From contig JAFGLQ010000020.1 in NCBI GenBank assembly GCA_016928015.1, positions 1 to 36,935 of the forward strand: a stretch of 36,935 bases of DNA. Reading direction: 5' to 3'. The notes under the pieces were generated by a model. It was not told where the DNA came from. It saw only the letters and a program-made list of their open reading frames with translations, and ran no database searches. This DNA comes from Dehalococcoidaceae bacterium (lineage in GTDB: Bacteria; Chloroflexota; Dehalococcoidia; Dehalococcoidales; CSSed11-197). A program made the position numbers and the translations under genes. The first letter of the stretch is position 1; each line of letters starts with the position of its first letter. Shown here in pieces: positions 15,785 to 24,416 of this stretch.

Positions 15785-16288
15785 ATGGGGTACCACGACC
15801 ACAAAGAAGCTTCACCGGTTGTCGTTTCGGCCGGTGTTCTGGTTATATCCGACAGCCGTACCGAATACAGTGATGAATCCGGCAAACTTATCTGCCGTCT
15901 TCTGGAATCAAACGGCCATGACCTTGGGGGGTTCGAACTACTAAAGAACGAACCATTAAGCATCACTGCCTCGGTTAATAAACTCATTGAATCCGCCCAT
16001 GTACAGGCGATAATTATCAGCGGTGGCACCGGCCTCAGTGCCCGGGATGTAACCGTTGAAACGGTCGCCCCGATGCTGGATAAAAAACTCGACGGCTTCG
16101 GCGAACTCTTCCGGAGCTTGAGCTACCGTGAAATCGGTTCGGGCTGCATCATGAGCCGCGCCATGGCGGGTGTCTGTCGGAAAAAGGTAATAATTTGTCT
16201 GCCGGGTTCCTTAAAAGCAGTGCGTCTTGCCATGGAAAATATCATTCTGCCTGAACTCGGCCATATGGTCAGGGAAGCCACCCGGTGA
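15785..16288 (+). CDS. mog: Molybdopterin adenylyltransferase (MogA/MoaB family)
   Basis: The enzyme adenylates molybdopterin before metal insertion by MoeA, whose gene follows. The 167-residue protein has the family core: GVLVISDSRTEYSDESG near the N-terminus, the nucleotide/pterin loop IISGGTGLSARDVT at about 77-90, and LSYREIGSGCIMSRAMAG followed by a LPGSLKAVRLAM segment. The start at 15785 is chosen because the predicted transcription start is near 15772 and GGGGG lies upstream; the GTG at 15776 is the alternative. The stop overlaps the moeA start by four bases (GTGA), so translation is coupled. MogA and MoaB cannot be told apart with certainty by eye. Confidence 0.9.
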   Translation: MGYHDHKEASPVVVSAGVLVISDSRTEYSDESGKLICRLLESNGHDLGGFELLKNEPLSITASVNKLIESAHVQAIIISGGTGLSARDVTVETVAPMLDKKLDGFGELFRSLSYREIGSGCIMSRAMAGVCRKKVIICLPGSLKAVRLAMENIILPELGHMVREATR

Positions 16289-17484
16289 AATGGCTCGACG
16301 AACTCCTGCCGCTTGAGCAAGCCCTGGATCGCATCCTGAAACACGTCCTCCCGGTTGACAGGCAGGAAAATGTAACCCCGGATAAAGCCATCAACCGTGT
16401 GCTTGCCGAAGACCTCACAGCCATGTTGAACGTACCCCCGTTCAACCGCGCTTCAATGGACGGCTATGCTGTCTTGTCCGGTGAAACCACCGGTGCGGGC
16501 CGGTTAAAACCGGTCAGGCTCACACTTGCCGGAAGTATTTATGCCGGTATGGCTCCGTTATTTTCCGTACACGCCGGAGAGTGTGTGTATGTTGCCACCG
16601 GAGCAGCCATTCCTGCCGGTGCGGATGCTGTCGTCAGAATAGAAGACTGCCGGCGAGAGGAAGCGGATATAGATGTATACGCCCCGGTCAAACCCGGAGA
16701 CAATATCGCCCCCGCCGGTGAAGATATACGTTGCGGCTCTACGGTTCTTGAACAAGGCGCGCTGTTAAATCCGGCCCGGATGGGAGTAATTGCGTCCCAG
16801 GGAATCAATGAGGTCAAGGTTTATGCAAAGCCGGAAGTAGCCATTGTCACTACCGGTGAAGAGCTGGCTCAACCGGGAGCGCTGCTGCAACCGGGCCAGA
16901 TATACGATGTAAATGCTGCTACGCTCAGTGCTCTTTCTGTCCGGTCAGGAGCGACCGCCAAAGCCTTCCTTTCGGTGAATGATTGCCTCGAAGACCTTGA
17001 AGAATCACTGTTTGAGGCCCTCAGGTCGGATATCGTAGTTGTTTCCGGCGGTTCTTCAGTGGGCGAAAGAGACCATATGTACGAATTGCTCTCTTCCACA
17101 GGCAAGGTATGGTTTCATGGCATCAACATAAAGCCCGGCAAGCCGACCCTGTTTGCCACGATCAAGGGAAAGCCGGTACTCGCTCTGCCCGGCTACCCGA
17201 CATCCTGCCTGATAAATGCCTACCTGCTTTTGAAACCTGCTTTGGAAAAACTGGCTCGACTGCCTCGATTAAAAGCCCGGACGGAAAATGCCAAAATATC
17301 CTGCGATATCTCCGCCAGCAAACGCCGGCAGTTTGTTCCGGTACGCGTAGATGACCATGAAGCCGTTCCAATTGGCAAGGAATCAGGCGCAATAACGGCA
17401 ACCGCTTATGCATCAGGTTACGTTATTATCATGGAGAATTCAGCTCTCAGCCGTGGTTCGAATGTCGAGGTAGTGTTGTTTTAA
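16285..17484 (+). CDS. moeA: Molybdopterin molybdenumtransferase MoeA
   Basis: MoeA inserts molybdate (or tungstate) into adenylated molybdopterin to form the active cofactor. At 399 residues it is full length and shows NVPPFNRASMDGYAV (about 47-61), the TGAAIPAGADAVVRIED segment, the MoCF domain stretch PEVAIVTTGEEL through GQIYDVNAATL, VVVSGGSSVGERD and LPGYPTSCLINAYLLLKP. The C-terminal domain IV is complete. It starts at a GTG that overlaps the mog stop by four bases. Its 3' end overlaps the convergent MOSC gene by four bases with no terminator visible. With mog, moaA and moaC nearby, the organism must make molybdo- or tungsto-enzymes; none is encoded in this window. Confidence 0.95.
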   Translation: MKWLDELLPLEQALDRILKHVLPVDRQENVTPDKAINRVLAEDLTAMLNVPPFNRASMDGYAVLSGETTGAGRLKPVRLTLAGSIYAGMAPLFSVHAGECVYVATGAAIPAGADAVVRIEDCRREEADIDVYAPVKPGDNIAPAGEDIRCGSTVLEQGALLNPARMGVIASQGINEVKVYAKPEVAIVTTGEELAQPGALLQPGQIYDVNAATLSALSVRSGATAKAFLSVNDCLEDLEESLFEALRSDIVVVSGGSSVGERDHMYELLSSTGKVWFHGINIKPGKPTLFATIKGKPVLALPGYPTSCLINAYLLLKPALEKLARLPRLKARTENAKISCDISASKRRQFVPVRVDDHEAVPIGKESGAITATAYASGYVIIMENSALSRGSNVEVVLF

Positions 17485-17915
17485 CAGCGCAATACGCTGT
17501 TGCCGGCCCTTAAGCGCCCGCCTCTGATAACCCGGGCGAATACGCCTTCCAGTGGCATGATACAGGTCCCTACCTGTTTAAAGATGGCGCACCGGTCATG
17601 GCACTCTTTGCCTATCTGGGTAATCTCGAGTTCCACATCATCCCCCAGTTTGAGATGCGTACCCAGAGGCAGATGGCACACATCCATCCCCTCAACGGTA
17701 ATATTTTCGGCAAAATCACCCGGCTTGACGTCAAGTCCAAGCTTTTTCATCTTATCTATACTGGAAACAGCCAGCAGGCTGACCTGCCGGTGGGTTTGCG
17801 AATCAGCATGCCCATCTCCCTGTATGCCGTAATTTGCCACCAGGTCAACGTGCTCAACCGGGTGTTTTTTGGCACCCTTTTTTTGAGATGTGCATACCGC
17901 TTTGATTTCTGCCAA
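17481..17915 (-). CDS. MOSC-domain protein
   Basis: MOSC domains are small beta-barrels found in Moco sulfurases and in mARC/YiiM-type proteins; stand-alone ones lie beside moa genes in many anaerobes. This 144-residue protein is one MOSC domain: GIQGDGHADSQTHRQVSLL near residue 30, then PGDFAENITVEGMDV, LPLGTHLKLGDDVELEITQIG and the cysteine-containing segment CHDRCAIFKQVGTCIMPLEG with VFARVIRGG. The last part carries the conserved sulfur-accepting or cofactor-binding cysteine. The start is TTG with GGAG seven to eight bases before it. It is the last gene of the moaA-moaC-MOSC run, two bases after moaC. A role in cofactor sulfuration or handover is inferred from context. Confidence 0.88.
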   Translation of the reverse strand: MAEIKAVCTSQKKGAKKHPVEHVDLVANYGIQGDGHADSQTHRQVSLLAVSSIDKMKKLGLDVKPGDFAENITVEGMDVCHLPLGTHLKLGDDVELEITQIGKECHDRCAIFKQVGTCIMPLEGVFARVIRGGRLRAGNSVLRC

Positions 17916-17916
17916 A

Positions 17917-18399
17917 TTATTCTCCGTCCTGCCGAATAAACGTACCGCTTTTGCCGCCGGATTTTTTTTGCAGGCAAATGTCGGTTATCGACATGGCCCT
18001 GTCGACCGCCTTGCACATATCGTATATGGTAAGGGCACACACGGCTACTGCGGTAAGGGCTTCCATCTCCACCCCTGTCTTGCCGCTGCATTTTACCCTG
18101 GCTTCTATATTAACCGTATCCGGCCCGGAGAAAGAAAACTCGATATTGACCTGGTCGAGCATTAAAGTATGACACAGGGGAATCAAGCCGGGTGTGTGTT
18201 TGGCAGCCATGATACCGGCAACCCGTGCTACGCTGAGCACATCCCCTTTTTTAAGTTCCTGGTTTCTTATCAGTTCAAGGGTAGCCGGTTTCATTACAAC
18301 CCTACCGCTGGCAACAGCTTCACGCGGGGTATCGGCTTTGGGGGAGACATCAACCATATGAGCTTCGCCCTTGTAATTCAGGTGGGTCAATTCATCCAT
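17917..18399 (-). CDS. moaC: Cyclic pyranopterin monophosphate synthase MoaC
   Basis: MoaC acts after MoaA in the first step of molybdenum cofactor synthesis and converts 3',8-cyclo-7,8-dihydro-GTP to cyclic pyranopterin monophosphate. The 160-residue protein is full length. It shows [50 protein letters not shown] and [26 protein letters not shown], which hold the conserved active-site Lys, His, Cys and Glu residues. It starts three bases after the moaA stop and ends two bases before the MOSC start. Confidence 0.96.
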   Translation of the reverse strand: MDELTHLNYKGEAHMVDVSPKADTPREAVASGRVVMKPATLELIRNQELKKGDVLSVARVAGIMAAKHTPGLIPLCHTLMLDQVNIEFSFSGPDTVNIEARVKCSGKTGVEMEALTAVAVCALTIYDMCKAVDRAMSITDICLQKKSGGKSGTFIRQDGE

Positions 18400-18402
18400 A
18401 TA

Positions 18403-19401
18403 TCAACCGCCAATCTGCCACATCTGCCGGGCTGCCGGTAAAACATGTTCACCTAAACGATGCTTTTCGTGTTTGATATCGGCCGCCTGTGACATTAGTT
18501 TTCTTAACTCTTCGTCGCTCATGCCTCTACGCATAGGCGTTTTTATATCTATTTCTTCATCGTCCAGCAGGCAGGGCCGCAACCGGCCATCGGCTGTCAG
18601 GCGCATACGGTTGCATTTGGAGCAAAAACAATCCGTTACCGCCCCTATAAATCCAATAGTGCCTGTGGCGTTTTCCAACTGGTAGTATTTGGCCGGACCG
18701 TAACCCTTTGACGGCATAACCGGGGTAAGCTCACCCATGTTACCGGCGATTATGTCCTTTATCTCGGCATCGGAAACGGTCTGGTTGTGAGCAAAAGTCG
18801 ACCCCTGGCTGCCATCGCAAGCAAAAGGCATATACTCAATGAAACGAACATGCCAGCCGTCGGTTACAGTTTTGGCGGCGAAATCCAGTATCTCTGAATC
18901 ATTAATGCCTTTGAGCAGGACTGTATTGATTTTAACCGGGTTGAGGCCGGCTTTACGGGCAGCCTCGATGCCTTCTAAAACAGTCGACAGCTTGCCGCGC
19001 CCGGTCATGTAATGAAATTTTTCTGCATTAAGGCTGTCCAGGCTTATATTAACCCTGTCCAGTCCGGCAGCCGCCAAATTTTCGGCATGCCTGGCAAGTA
19101 CGGTGGCATTGGTGGTCATGGAAATATCATCAATTCCGTCGATATTTTTCAGCATACCGACCAGCACCTCGAGGTGCGGCCGCATCAAAGGCTCTCCACC
19201 TGTTAGCCTTAAACTGGTAATGCCCATTTGTGCTCCCGCGCGCACAATACGCTCTATTTCTTCGTAGCGCAGGATATCGTCATGGCTGAGGCGTGGTACC
19301 TGGTGAGCAGTGCAATAGATACACCTGAGGTCGCAATGGTCGGTAACTGAAATGCGCAGATAATTAATGCGCCTCTGAAAATTGTCAACTAAACAGGTCA
19401 T
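18403..19401 (-). CDS. moaA: GTP 3',8-cyclase MoaA (radical SAM)
   Basis: MoaA uses S-adenosylmethionine and iron-sulfur clusters to cyclise GTP at the start of molybdenum cofactor synthesis. The radical-SAM cluster motif C-x3-C-x2-C is at residues 23, 27 and 30 (CDLRCIYC). The substrate-side cluster is CSKCNRMRLTADGRLRPC (C-x2-C-x13-C). The protein ends in the functionally important Gly-Gly (QIGG). Length is 332 residues, as usual. Shine-Dalgarno pairing is poor. It lies 41 bases downstream of a tubulin-family gene on the same strand with no terminator between, so both may be on one transcript. Confidence 0.96.
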   Translation of the reverse strand: MTCLVDNFQRRINYLRISVTDHCDLRCIYCTAHQVPRLSHDDILRYEEIERIVRAGAQMGITSLRLTGGEPLMRPHLEVLVGMLKNIDGIDDISMTTNATVLARHAENLAAAGLDRVNISLDSLNAEKFHYMTGRGKLSTVLEGIEAARKAGLNPVKINTVLLKGINDSEILDFAAKTVTDGWHVRFIEYMPFACDGSQGSTFAHNQTVSDAEIKDIIAGNMGELTPVMPSKGYGPAKYYQLENATGTIGFIGAVTDCFCSKCNRMRLTADGRLRPCLLDDEEIDIKTPMRRGMSDEELRKLMSQAADIKHEKHRLGEHVLPAARQMWQIGG

Positions 19402-19442
19402 TATATTCTATTCTATCTCAATCGAACCAAAGCGGCAAGAAA

Positions 19443-20615
19443 CTACAGAAGTGATGGCACGTCTCTGCCAGCTTCTTCGGTCAGGTCGGTTTTTACCCGC
19501 CTGTCTTCAGCCCGCTTTTCCTGCACTTTGGGCAATTTACTGGCCTTAGCATATATCTGACTGACACGCGGGACACAGGCAATCTTGGAAAGAATCACGG
19601 TAATATCGATGGATGCCTTGTTCCTCGGGTAGTCCCCATTGCGTATTACCGCCTGCGGAGCAAAAGCCCTCAGGTGGTCCCCGAGTTCTTTTACGAGATC
19701 CATGTTGAGTTCCCGGTGAGGTGCAGATATAAGGAATAGGCCGTTATAGGCTTCCTCCGGATTGAAGTCGATGCTCATTTCACTCAAAGCCTGGTCCATT
19801 GCTTCTATGCCCCGGTGGACGGAAGAACCCCGTTTTCTGAAATTTGGGCTGTAATCCCATGGCAGAGGAATAAACGGTATTTTTACAACCCCGTAACTTA
19901 ACGCCGACCAGCCTTCGAGTGTCTGGATTATATCACCGGCATCCAGCAGCCTGGCGCCGATATTTCCCCGGCGCTTCTCTTCCCCGGCGGACAGCGGGTT
20001 TAAGAACGGCTCGGCAATTAAACGGTTGATGCCTGAAATGTTGCCCTTAAGCGAATGGTCCTTGCGCACAAACCTTTGATTGTCTACCAGAAATACGGCG
20101 TCGGCTATGGAACTGGTAGCCTTCAAGCACAATGCCGAATTGTATACAGCCCTTTCTTCGGTATTTTCTTCATGTTCAAAGGGCAGTACCAGCAAAGAAT
20201 AAACGGGTTTGTCGAAACGCTTTTTCAGTTCCTGTACCAGTACCGGCGTACCGCCGCTTCCGGTTCCTCCGGCAGTGCCGGCGACCACCATGAATGCATC
20301 GGCTTCGAAAAATCGTGATGTTGAGCGCATGGCATCTATTATCTTATCGGCATCGTCACGAATAATTTCAGCCCCCATTTCGCCTATCTTGGCGACGCCG
20401 TGGCCCCGGGTTTTACCGGCTCCGGCCAGTATCATATGCTGATAATCGTTGCGTATACTTCTGATGGATGCCATATCGGCTGCATCAGTATTTACCGCAA
20501 ATGTATCAAGAATAATTTCAAGCCGGCGAAACTCCATTGCCCTGTCCTGAACACGGGCAAATTCATCGGCTATACGCCCGCCGCACTGGCCTATCCCTAT
20601 GACTACCAGCTTCAT
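19443..20615 (-). CDS. Tubulin/FtsZ-superfamily GTPase, CetZ-like rather than canonical FtsZ
   Basis: The 390-residue protein has the tubulin-superfamily GTPase fold: GIGQCGGRIADEF (residues 7-19, T1 loop), AGAGKTRGHG (64-73, T3) and the signature loop GGTGSGG (116-122, T4). Further landmarks are LVLPFEHEENTEERAVYNSAL, VDNQRF and a GINRLIAEPFLNP stretch. The FtsZ T7 catalytic pattern (N-x-D-x2-D/E) is not evident, and the C-terminal FtsA/ZipA-binding tail of FtsZ is missing; instead there is a charged tail rich in Lys, Glu and Arg. This looks more like CetZ or other non-canonical FtsZ-like proteins that shape cells. It has a good promoter and AGGAGG site, and heads a run of moa genes. Whether it polymerises cannot be told. 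Confidence 0.82.
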   Translation of the reverse strand: MKLVVIGIGQCGGRIADEFARVQDRAMEFRRLEIILDTFAVNTDAADMASIRSIRNDYQHMILAGAGKTRGHGVAKIGEMGAEIIRDDADKIIDAMRSTSRFFEADAFMVVAGTAGGTGSGGTPVLVQELKKRFDKPVYSLLVLPFEHEENTEERAVYNSALCLKATSSIADAVFLVDNQRFVRKDHSLKGNISGINRLIAEPFLNPLSAGEEKRRGNIGARLLDAGDIIQTLEGWSALSYGVVKIPFIPLPWDYSPNFRKRGSSVHRGIEAMDQALSEMSIDFNPEEAYNGLFLISAPHRELNMDLVKELGDHLRAFAPQAVIRNGDYPRNKASIDITVILSKIACVPRVSQIYAKASKLPKVQEKRAEDRRVKTDLTEEAGRDVPSLL

Positions 20616-20642
20616 GGCAAACCTCCTGGATTTTCTTTCTGA

Positions 20643-20671
20643 AGTCTAGGGCTAATCGCATTCTTTGTCAA
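20643..20671 (-). promoter_or_regulatory. Promoter of the tubulin-family gene
   Basis: On the minus strand TTGACA (20671-20666), 17 bases and TAGACT (20648-20643) predict a start near 20636, some 21 bases before the ATG, with AGGAGG between. A short dyad, ACGCCT-TTTC-AGGCGT (20680-20695), lies just upstream of the -35 box in the region shared with the divergent nuo promoter. Confidence 0.7.
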
Positions 20672-20732
20672 CCGCTTTAACGCCTTTTCAGGCGTATTTG
20701 TTGGCAAAACGGCTGGACGGCAATTTCTTCAC

Positions 20733-20762
20733 TTGAAACCCGCCTATCAAAAGTGATATACT
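20733..20762 (+). promoter_or_regulatory. Promoter of the nuo operon
   Basis: TTGAAA (20733-20738), 18 bases and TATACT (20757-20762) predict a start near 20769, leaving a 43-base leader with a GGAGG site before nuoA. It is the only good promoter found ahead of the eleven-gene operon. Confidence 0.65.
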
Positions 20763-20811
20763 AGCCCACTTTTTCCACTCCTGAAGCTAAAACCTCTAAA
20801 CCGGAGGACAA

Positions 20812-21183
20812 ATGCTCTCAGAATTCAGCTTGATAGCCTTGTTTATTTTAATAGTTCTGGGTTTTGCTACCAGCCTGGTGCTTATTCCGGTGGCTCTCAG
20901 AAAACTGGGCATAGTTCCCAGCCAGCCGAGTGCGGTTAAATCCGAACCATACGAATGCGGCCTCGAAACTACCGGACCTACATGGATTCAGTTTAAAATC
21001 CGCTACTATTTTTATGCGCTGCTGTTGATCAGCCTGGATATCACGGTCGTCTTTTTATATCCATGGGCGGTTGAACTGACGAGCCTGGGGCCGGCCGGCC
21101 TGATAACGATTTTTATTTTCCTGGGAATCCTGGCGGTTGGATATCTTTACGCCTGGCGCAAAGGGGCACTGGAATGGAAATAG
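20812..21183 (+). CDS. nuoA: NADH-quinone oxidoreductase subunit A
   Basis: This is a small membrane subunit of respiratory complex I at the junction of the membrane and peripheral arms. It has 123 residues and three predicted transmembrane helices. The family signature [20 protein letters not shown] and the [13 protein letters not shown] helix are both present. The ATG has GGAGG six bases before it. It is the first gene of the nuo operon, and its end overlaps nuoB. Confidence 0.95.
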   Translation: MLSEFSLIALFILIVLGFATSLVLIPVALRKLGIVPSQPSAVKSEPYECGLETTGPTWIQFKIRYYFYALLLISLDITVVFLYPWAVELTSLGPAGLITIFIFLGILAVGYLYAWRKGALEWK

Positions 21184-21761
21184 GCTCGGGGATAAACAGC
21201 ATGGATTTAGACCTGCATGAGGGCCATGTTATCGAGGATCTCAAGAATTCGGCTGCCAGCGCACTGCCTGAGCCTTCCAGGTGGCTGGACGAAGAAATAG
21301 AACGCAATATAATAACGACTACTGTGGACAAGCTCCTGAACTGGGGCAGAAAAACTTCCCTGTGGACCGAGACTTCCTTCACCGCCTGCTGCACGTTCGA
21401 ATTCATCAGTACTTCTTCCTCTCGTTTCGACATCGCCCGTTTCGGTATGGAAGTCCTCAGGAGTTCACCCCGGCATGCCGACCTGATGATAACCGCCGGA
21501 ACATTGACCTGGAAAATGGCTCCCCAGATAAAAAGGGTATACGAGCAGATGGCCGAGCCCAAGTGGGTCATTGCCATGGGAGCCTGCGGCATCAGCGGCG
21601 GGATTTTTGCCGATTCTTATGCGGTAGTCCCCGGTTATAACCGTATTCTGCCGGTCGATGTATATATCCCGGGTTGCCCCCCGCGTCCCGAGGCACTTCT
21701 GGCCGGGATCGAACTCCTAAGAAAAAAGATTGAAAAACGAAGTATCGCAAAGGGTAATTAG
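21174..21761 (+). CDS. nuoB: NADH-quinone oxidoreductase subunit B (N2 cluster)
   Basis: NuoB carries the terminal [4Fe-4S] cluster N2 that passes electrons to quinone. The ligand cysteines are present: the tandem pair in TACCTFEF, one in [10 protein letters not shown] and one in [11 protein letters not shown]. The 195-residue length includes an N-terminal extension of about 40 residues with an acidic stretch ([13 protein letters not shown]). The start at 21174 overlaps the end of nuoA and has AAAGGGG before it; an ATG at 21201 is a reasonable alternative. Confidence 0.95.
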   Translation: MEIGSGINSMDLDLHEGHVIEDLKNSAASALPEPSRWLDEEIERNIITTTVDKLLNWGRKTSLWTETSFTACCTFEFISTSSSRFDIARFGMEVLRSSPRHADLMITAGTLTWKMAPQIKRVYEQMAEPKWVIAMGACGISGGIFADSYAVVPGYNRILPVDVYIPGCPPRPEALLAGIELLRKKIEKRSIAKGN

Positions 21762-21770
21762 CTTTCAATA

Positions 21771-22220
21771 ATGACTGTCCAACTTGAATACAACCGAATA
21801 GTTGAAGCTCTGCCTCAGAACCTGGCATCCAGCGTAATCGCTATCGAAGACCATGGTCTGATTATCCAGCCGGAGCGCTTAACCGATATCGCCGCATTTC
21901 TCAAGGTTGAACCCGGCATGGAACTGGACTATCTGTGTTCCATTACCGGCGTCGACTGCATTAATTATTTTGAGATCGATTATCTTTTGTACTCAATTAA
22001 ATTAAACCATCGCTGCACGCTTAAGGTCCGGCTGGCTGACAAATCTGAACCCGCAGTCCCTTCTCTTGCCGGGTTGTGGCTGGGTGCCGAACTTCAGGAA
22101 AGGGAGATTTTCGACCTTCTGGGCATCAATTTTTCCGGGCACCCCGACATGAAAAGGATATTCCTCTGGGAAGGTTTCCCCGGACATCCCCTGCGAAAGG
22201 ACTACGGCCATGGCTGTTAA
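21771..22220 (+). CDS. nuoC: NADH-quinone oxidoreductase subunit C
   Basis: NuoC is a 30-kDa-type peripheral-arm subunit that packs against NuoD. The 149-residue protein ends with the family signature EREIFDLLGINFSGHPDM followed by RIFLWEGFPGHPLRKDY. It is encoded as a separate gene, not fused to nuoD, and overlaps the nuoD start by 11 bases. No strong ribosome binding site precedes it. Confidence 0.94.
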   Translation: MTVQLEYNRIVEALPQNLASSVIAIEDHGLIIQPERLTDIAAFLKVEPGMELDYLCSITGVDCINYFEIDYLLYSIKLNHRCTLKVRLADKSEPAVPSLAGLWLGAELQEREIFDLLGINFSGHPDMKRIFLWEGFPGHPLRKDYGHGC

Positions 22221-23313
22221 AACCGAACCCTTGTTTTTGAACCTGGGTCCGGTTCACCCCAGCACGCACGGCGTTTTCCGGATGCGTGCCCTGGTCGATG
22301 GCGAGGTTATAACCGACATCGAGCCCGTATTCGGCTACCTGCACCGTGGAATCGAGAAACTGGCCGAAAGCAAGAGCTACCGCCAGTTCCTGCCGCTTAC
22401 CGACCGGCTGGACTATGTATCCTCGATGAACAACAACATGGCCTACGTCATGGCGGTTGAAAAGCTCGCCGGCATAGAAGTGCCCCAGCGGGCTGAATAT
22501 ATACGGGTAATTATGGCCGAGCTTCAGCGAATCATCGCCCATCTCCTGGCCATTGGCTCATTTTTCAACGACATGGGCACCTTTTTTACCCCGTTTTTCT
22601 ATATGTTTATCCAAAAAGAAAAAATCACCGATCTTTTCGAAATGGTTTGCGGACAGCGGCTGCTCTACAACTACATGCGCTTCGGAGGAGTCAGTCACGA
22701 TTTGCCTCCTGAATTCATACCGGCGCTTACCCGGTTTCTGGACGAAATGCCGGCTGAAATCAAGAAATATGAACGCCTGCTGGCGGAAAATGAAATCGTT
22801 CTTGCCAGGAGCAAAAATGTCGGTGTCCTCACACGCGAGATGGCCGTCAATGCCTCAGCAGCCGGGCCGGTACTCCGGGCTTCAGGCGTAGACTGGGATA
22901 TCCGCAAGGTTGACCCTTATTCCATTTATGACCGTTTTGATTTCGACGTGCCCACCGGCGCCAATGGTGACTGCTACGACCGCTACCGGGTCAGGGTGGA
23001 AGAACTGACCCAGAGCCTAAATATTATAAGACAAGCCGTGAACGGCCTGCCTAAAGGCAAGGTCCTGAACCCGGTACCTTTAAGATTCCGCCCGCCGGCA
23101 GGTGAGGTTTACAGCCATATCGAAGGCAACAAGGGCGAGCTCGGTTTCCATGTAATTTCGGATGGTTCGGATAAACCTTACCGTATCCATGTCAGGGCTC
23201 CTTCTTTTATAAACCTGACGGCTCTGAAGAATATGCTGATCGGCTGGAAACTGGCTGATGCCATCATAATATTCGGCAGCATCGATATCTGCCTGGGAGA
23301 GGTCGACAGGTAA
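22210..23313 (+). CDS. nuoD: NADH-quinone oxidoreductase subunit D (quinone site)
   Basis: NuoD is the 49-kDa-type subunit that, with NuoB, forms the quinone-reduction site. The 367-residue protein has LNLGPVHPSTHGVFRM with the quinone-site His, YLHRGIEKLAESKSY, DRLDYVSSMNNN, ELQRIIAHLLAIG and the C-terminal RAPSFINLTALKNML with GSIDICLGEVDR. The [NiFe]-hydrogenase CxxC nickel ligands are absent, so it is a complex I subunit and not an energy-converting hydrogenase. AAGGA lies eight bases before the ATG. Its stop overlaps the nuoH start (TAATG). Confidence 0.95.
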   Translation: MAVKTEPLFLNLGPVHPSTHGVFRMRALVDGEVITDIEPVFGYLHRGIEKLAESKSYRQFLPLTDRLDYVSSMNNNMAYVMAVEKLAGIEVPQRAEYIRVIMAELQRIIAHLLAIGSFFNDMGTFFTPFFYMFIQKEKITDLFEMVCGQRLLYNYMRFGGVSHDLPPEFIPALTRFLDEMPAEIKKYERLLAENEIVLARSKNVGVLTREMAVNASAAGPVLRASGVDWDIRKVDPYSIYDRFDFDVPTGANGDCYDRYRVRVEELTQSLNIIRQAVNGLPKGKVLNPVPLRFRPPAGEVYSHIEGNKGELGFHVISDGSDKPYRIHVRAPSFINLTALKNMLIGWKLADAIIIFGSIDICLGEVDR

Positions 23314-24416
23314 TGGTGGAGCTGTTATTGCTACCGGCCAGTATACGCTCTGAACTACCCTTCGGTTACTGGTTGCATTTGCTGATTTTCGGACTGGGTA
23401 TAATTACCCTGTTGCTGACCAGCGTTATTATATTTATCTGGCTGGAACGCCGGCTGGTGGGCCGTTTCCAGCTCAGGCATGGCCCTAACCGCGCCGGCCC
23501 ATTCGGCCTTCTACAGTCGGTGGCTGATGTTATTAAAATTCTTACCAAGGAAGACATCATCCCGTCCCGTGCCGACAAACTGGTCTTCTGGATGGCACCC
23601 GTCATCGCCTTCACACCGGTGGTTCTTATGCTGGGTGTAGTCCCGGTTGCCGACGGCGCTTTGCTTGCCGACCTGAATATAGGCATATTGTTTGTAGTTG
23701 CTATTAGTTCCGTCACCTCCCTGGGTGTTTTCATGGCCGGCTGGTCTTCATATAACAAGTATTCCCTTTTAAGCGCCATGCGGACCGTAGCCCAGCTGGT
23801 AAGCTATGAAATGCCGCTTATCCTTTCCATGGTGGGTGTGGTTATCCTGACCGGCTCATTATCTCTCAATGAGATGGTTAAAGCCCAGTCTATTCCGTTT
23901 ATCCTGCTGCAGCCGGCCGGGTTTTTCATTTTCTTTACCGCGTCCCTGGCCGAAATAAACCGGACCCCGTTCGACCTGCTGGAGGCCGATTCCGAACTGG
24001 TAGCCGGATATAATATCGAGTATTCCGGTATGAAGTTCGCCACTTTCTATCTCACCGAGTACTGCGAAGCCATAGTCCTTTCCACGCTGACCGCCACCCT
24101 GTTTCTGGGCGGCTGGCAGGGACCCTGGCTGCCACCGATGATATGGCTTCTTTTAAAAATAGGCCTGGTATTTTGTGTCATCGTCTGGATAAGGGCTACT
24201 CTTCCCAGGTTGAGAATAGACCAGGTGATGAACTTCGCCTGGAAATTCCTGTTGCCGCTGGCCATCCTGAACCTGCTGCTTACCAGCCTGAGCGTAATCT
24301 TCTGGCCGACAGCTCCGGCATGGGCATCCGGCCTTATCAACCTTTCCATGCTGGCGGTGTTTATTCTTGTTTACTCCAAGTTTTTCAAACCGGGAGGCAA
24401 AACAGTTGCCGTTTAA
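23313..24416 (+). CDS. nuoH: NADH-quinone oxidoreductase subunit H
   Basis: NuoH is the membrane subunit that contacts the peripheral arm and lines the quinone channel. It has 367 residues and about eight membrane helices. Signatures are WLERRLVGRFQLRHGPNRAG, QSVADVIKILTKEDIIP and, near residue 210, the loop EINRTPFDLLEADSELVAGYN. The loop keeps its acidic residues. The last codons overlap the ribosome binding site and TTG start of the following NuoI chimera. Confidence 0.96.
   Translation: MVELLLLPASIRSELPFGYWLHLLIFGLGIITLLLTSVIIFIWLERRLVGRFQLRHGPNRAGPFGLLQSVADVIKILTKEDIIPSRADKLVFWMAPVIAFTPVVLMLGVVPVADGALLADLNIGILFVVAISSVTSLGVFMAGWSSYNKYSLLSAMRTVAQLVSYEMPLILSMVGVVILTGSLSLNEMVKAQSIPFILLQPAGFFIFFTASLAEINRTPFDLLEADSELVAGYNIEYSGMKFATFYLTEYCEAIVLSTLTATLFLGGWQGPWLPPMIWLLLKIGLVFCVIVWIRATLPRLRIDQVMNFAWKFLLPLAILNLLLTSLSVIFWPTAPAWASGLINLSMLAVFILVYSKFFKPGGKTVAV

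Noticed and set aside
22210-23313. NuoD as a [NiFe]-hydrogenase large subunit of an energy-converting hydrogenase
   Set aside because: The nickel-binding CxxC pairs are missing and the quinone-site motifs of NuoD are present.
24367-24405. Start of the NuoI chimera at a TTG at 24367
   Set aside because: That region is the nuoH C-terminus in another frame; GGGAGG eight bases before the TTG at 24406 fits better.
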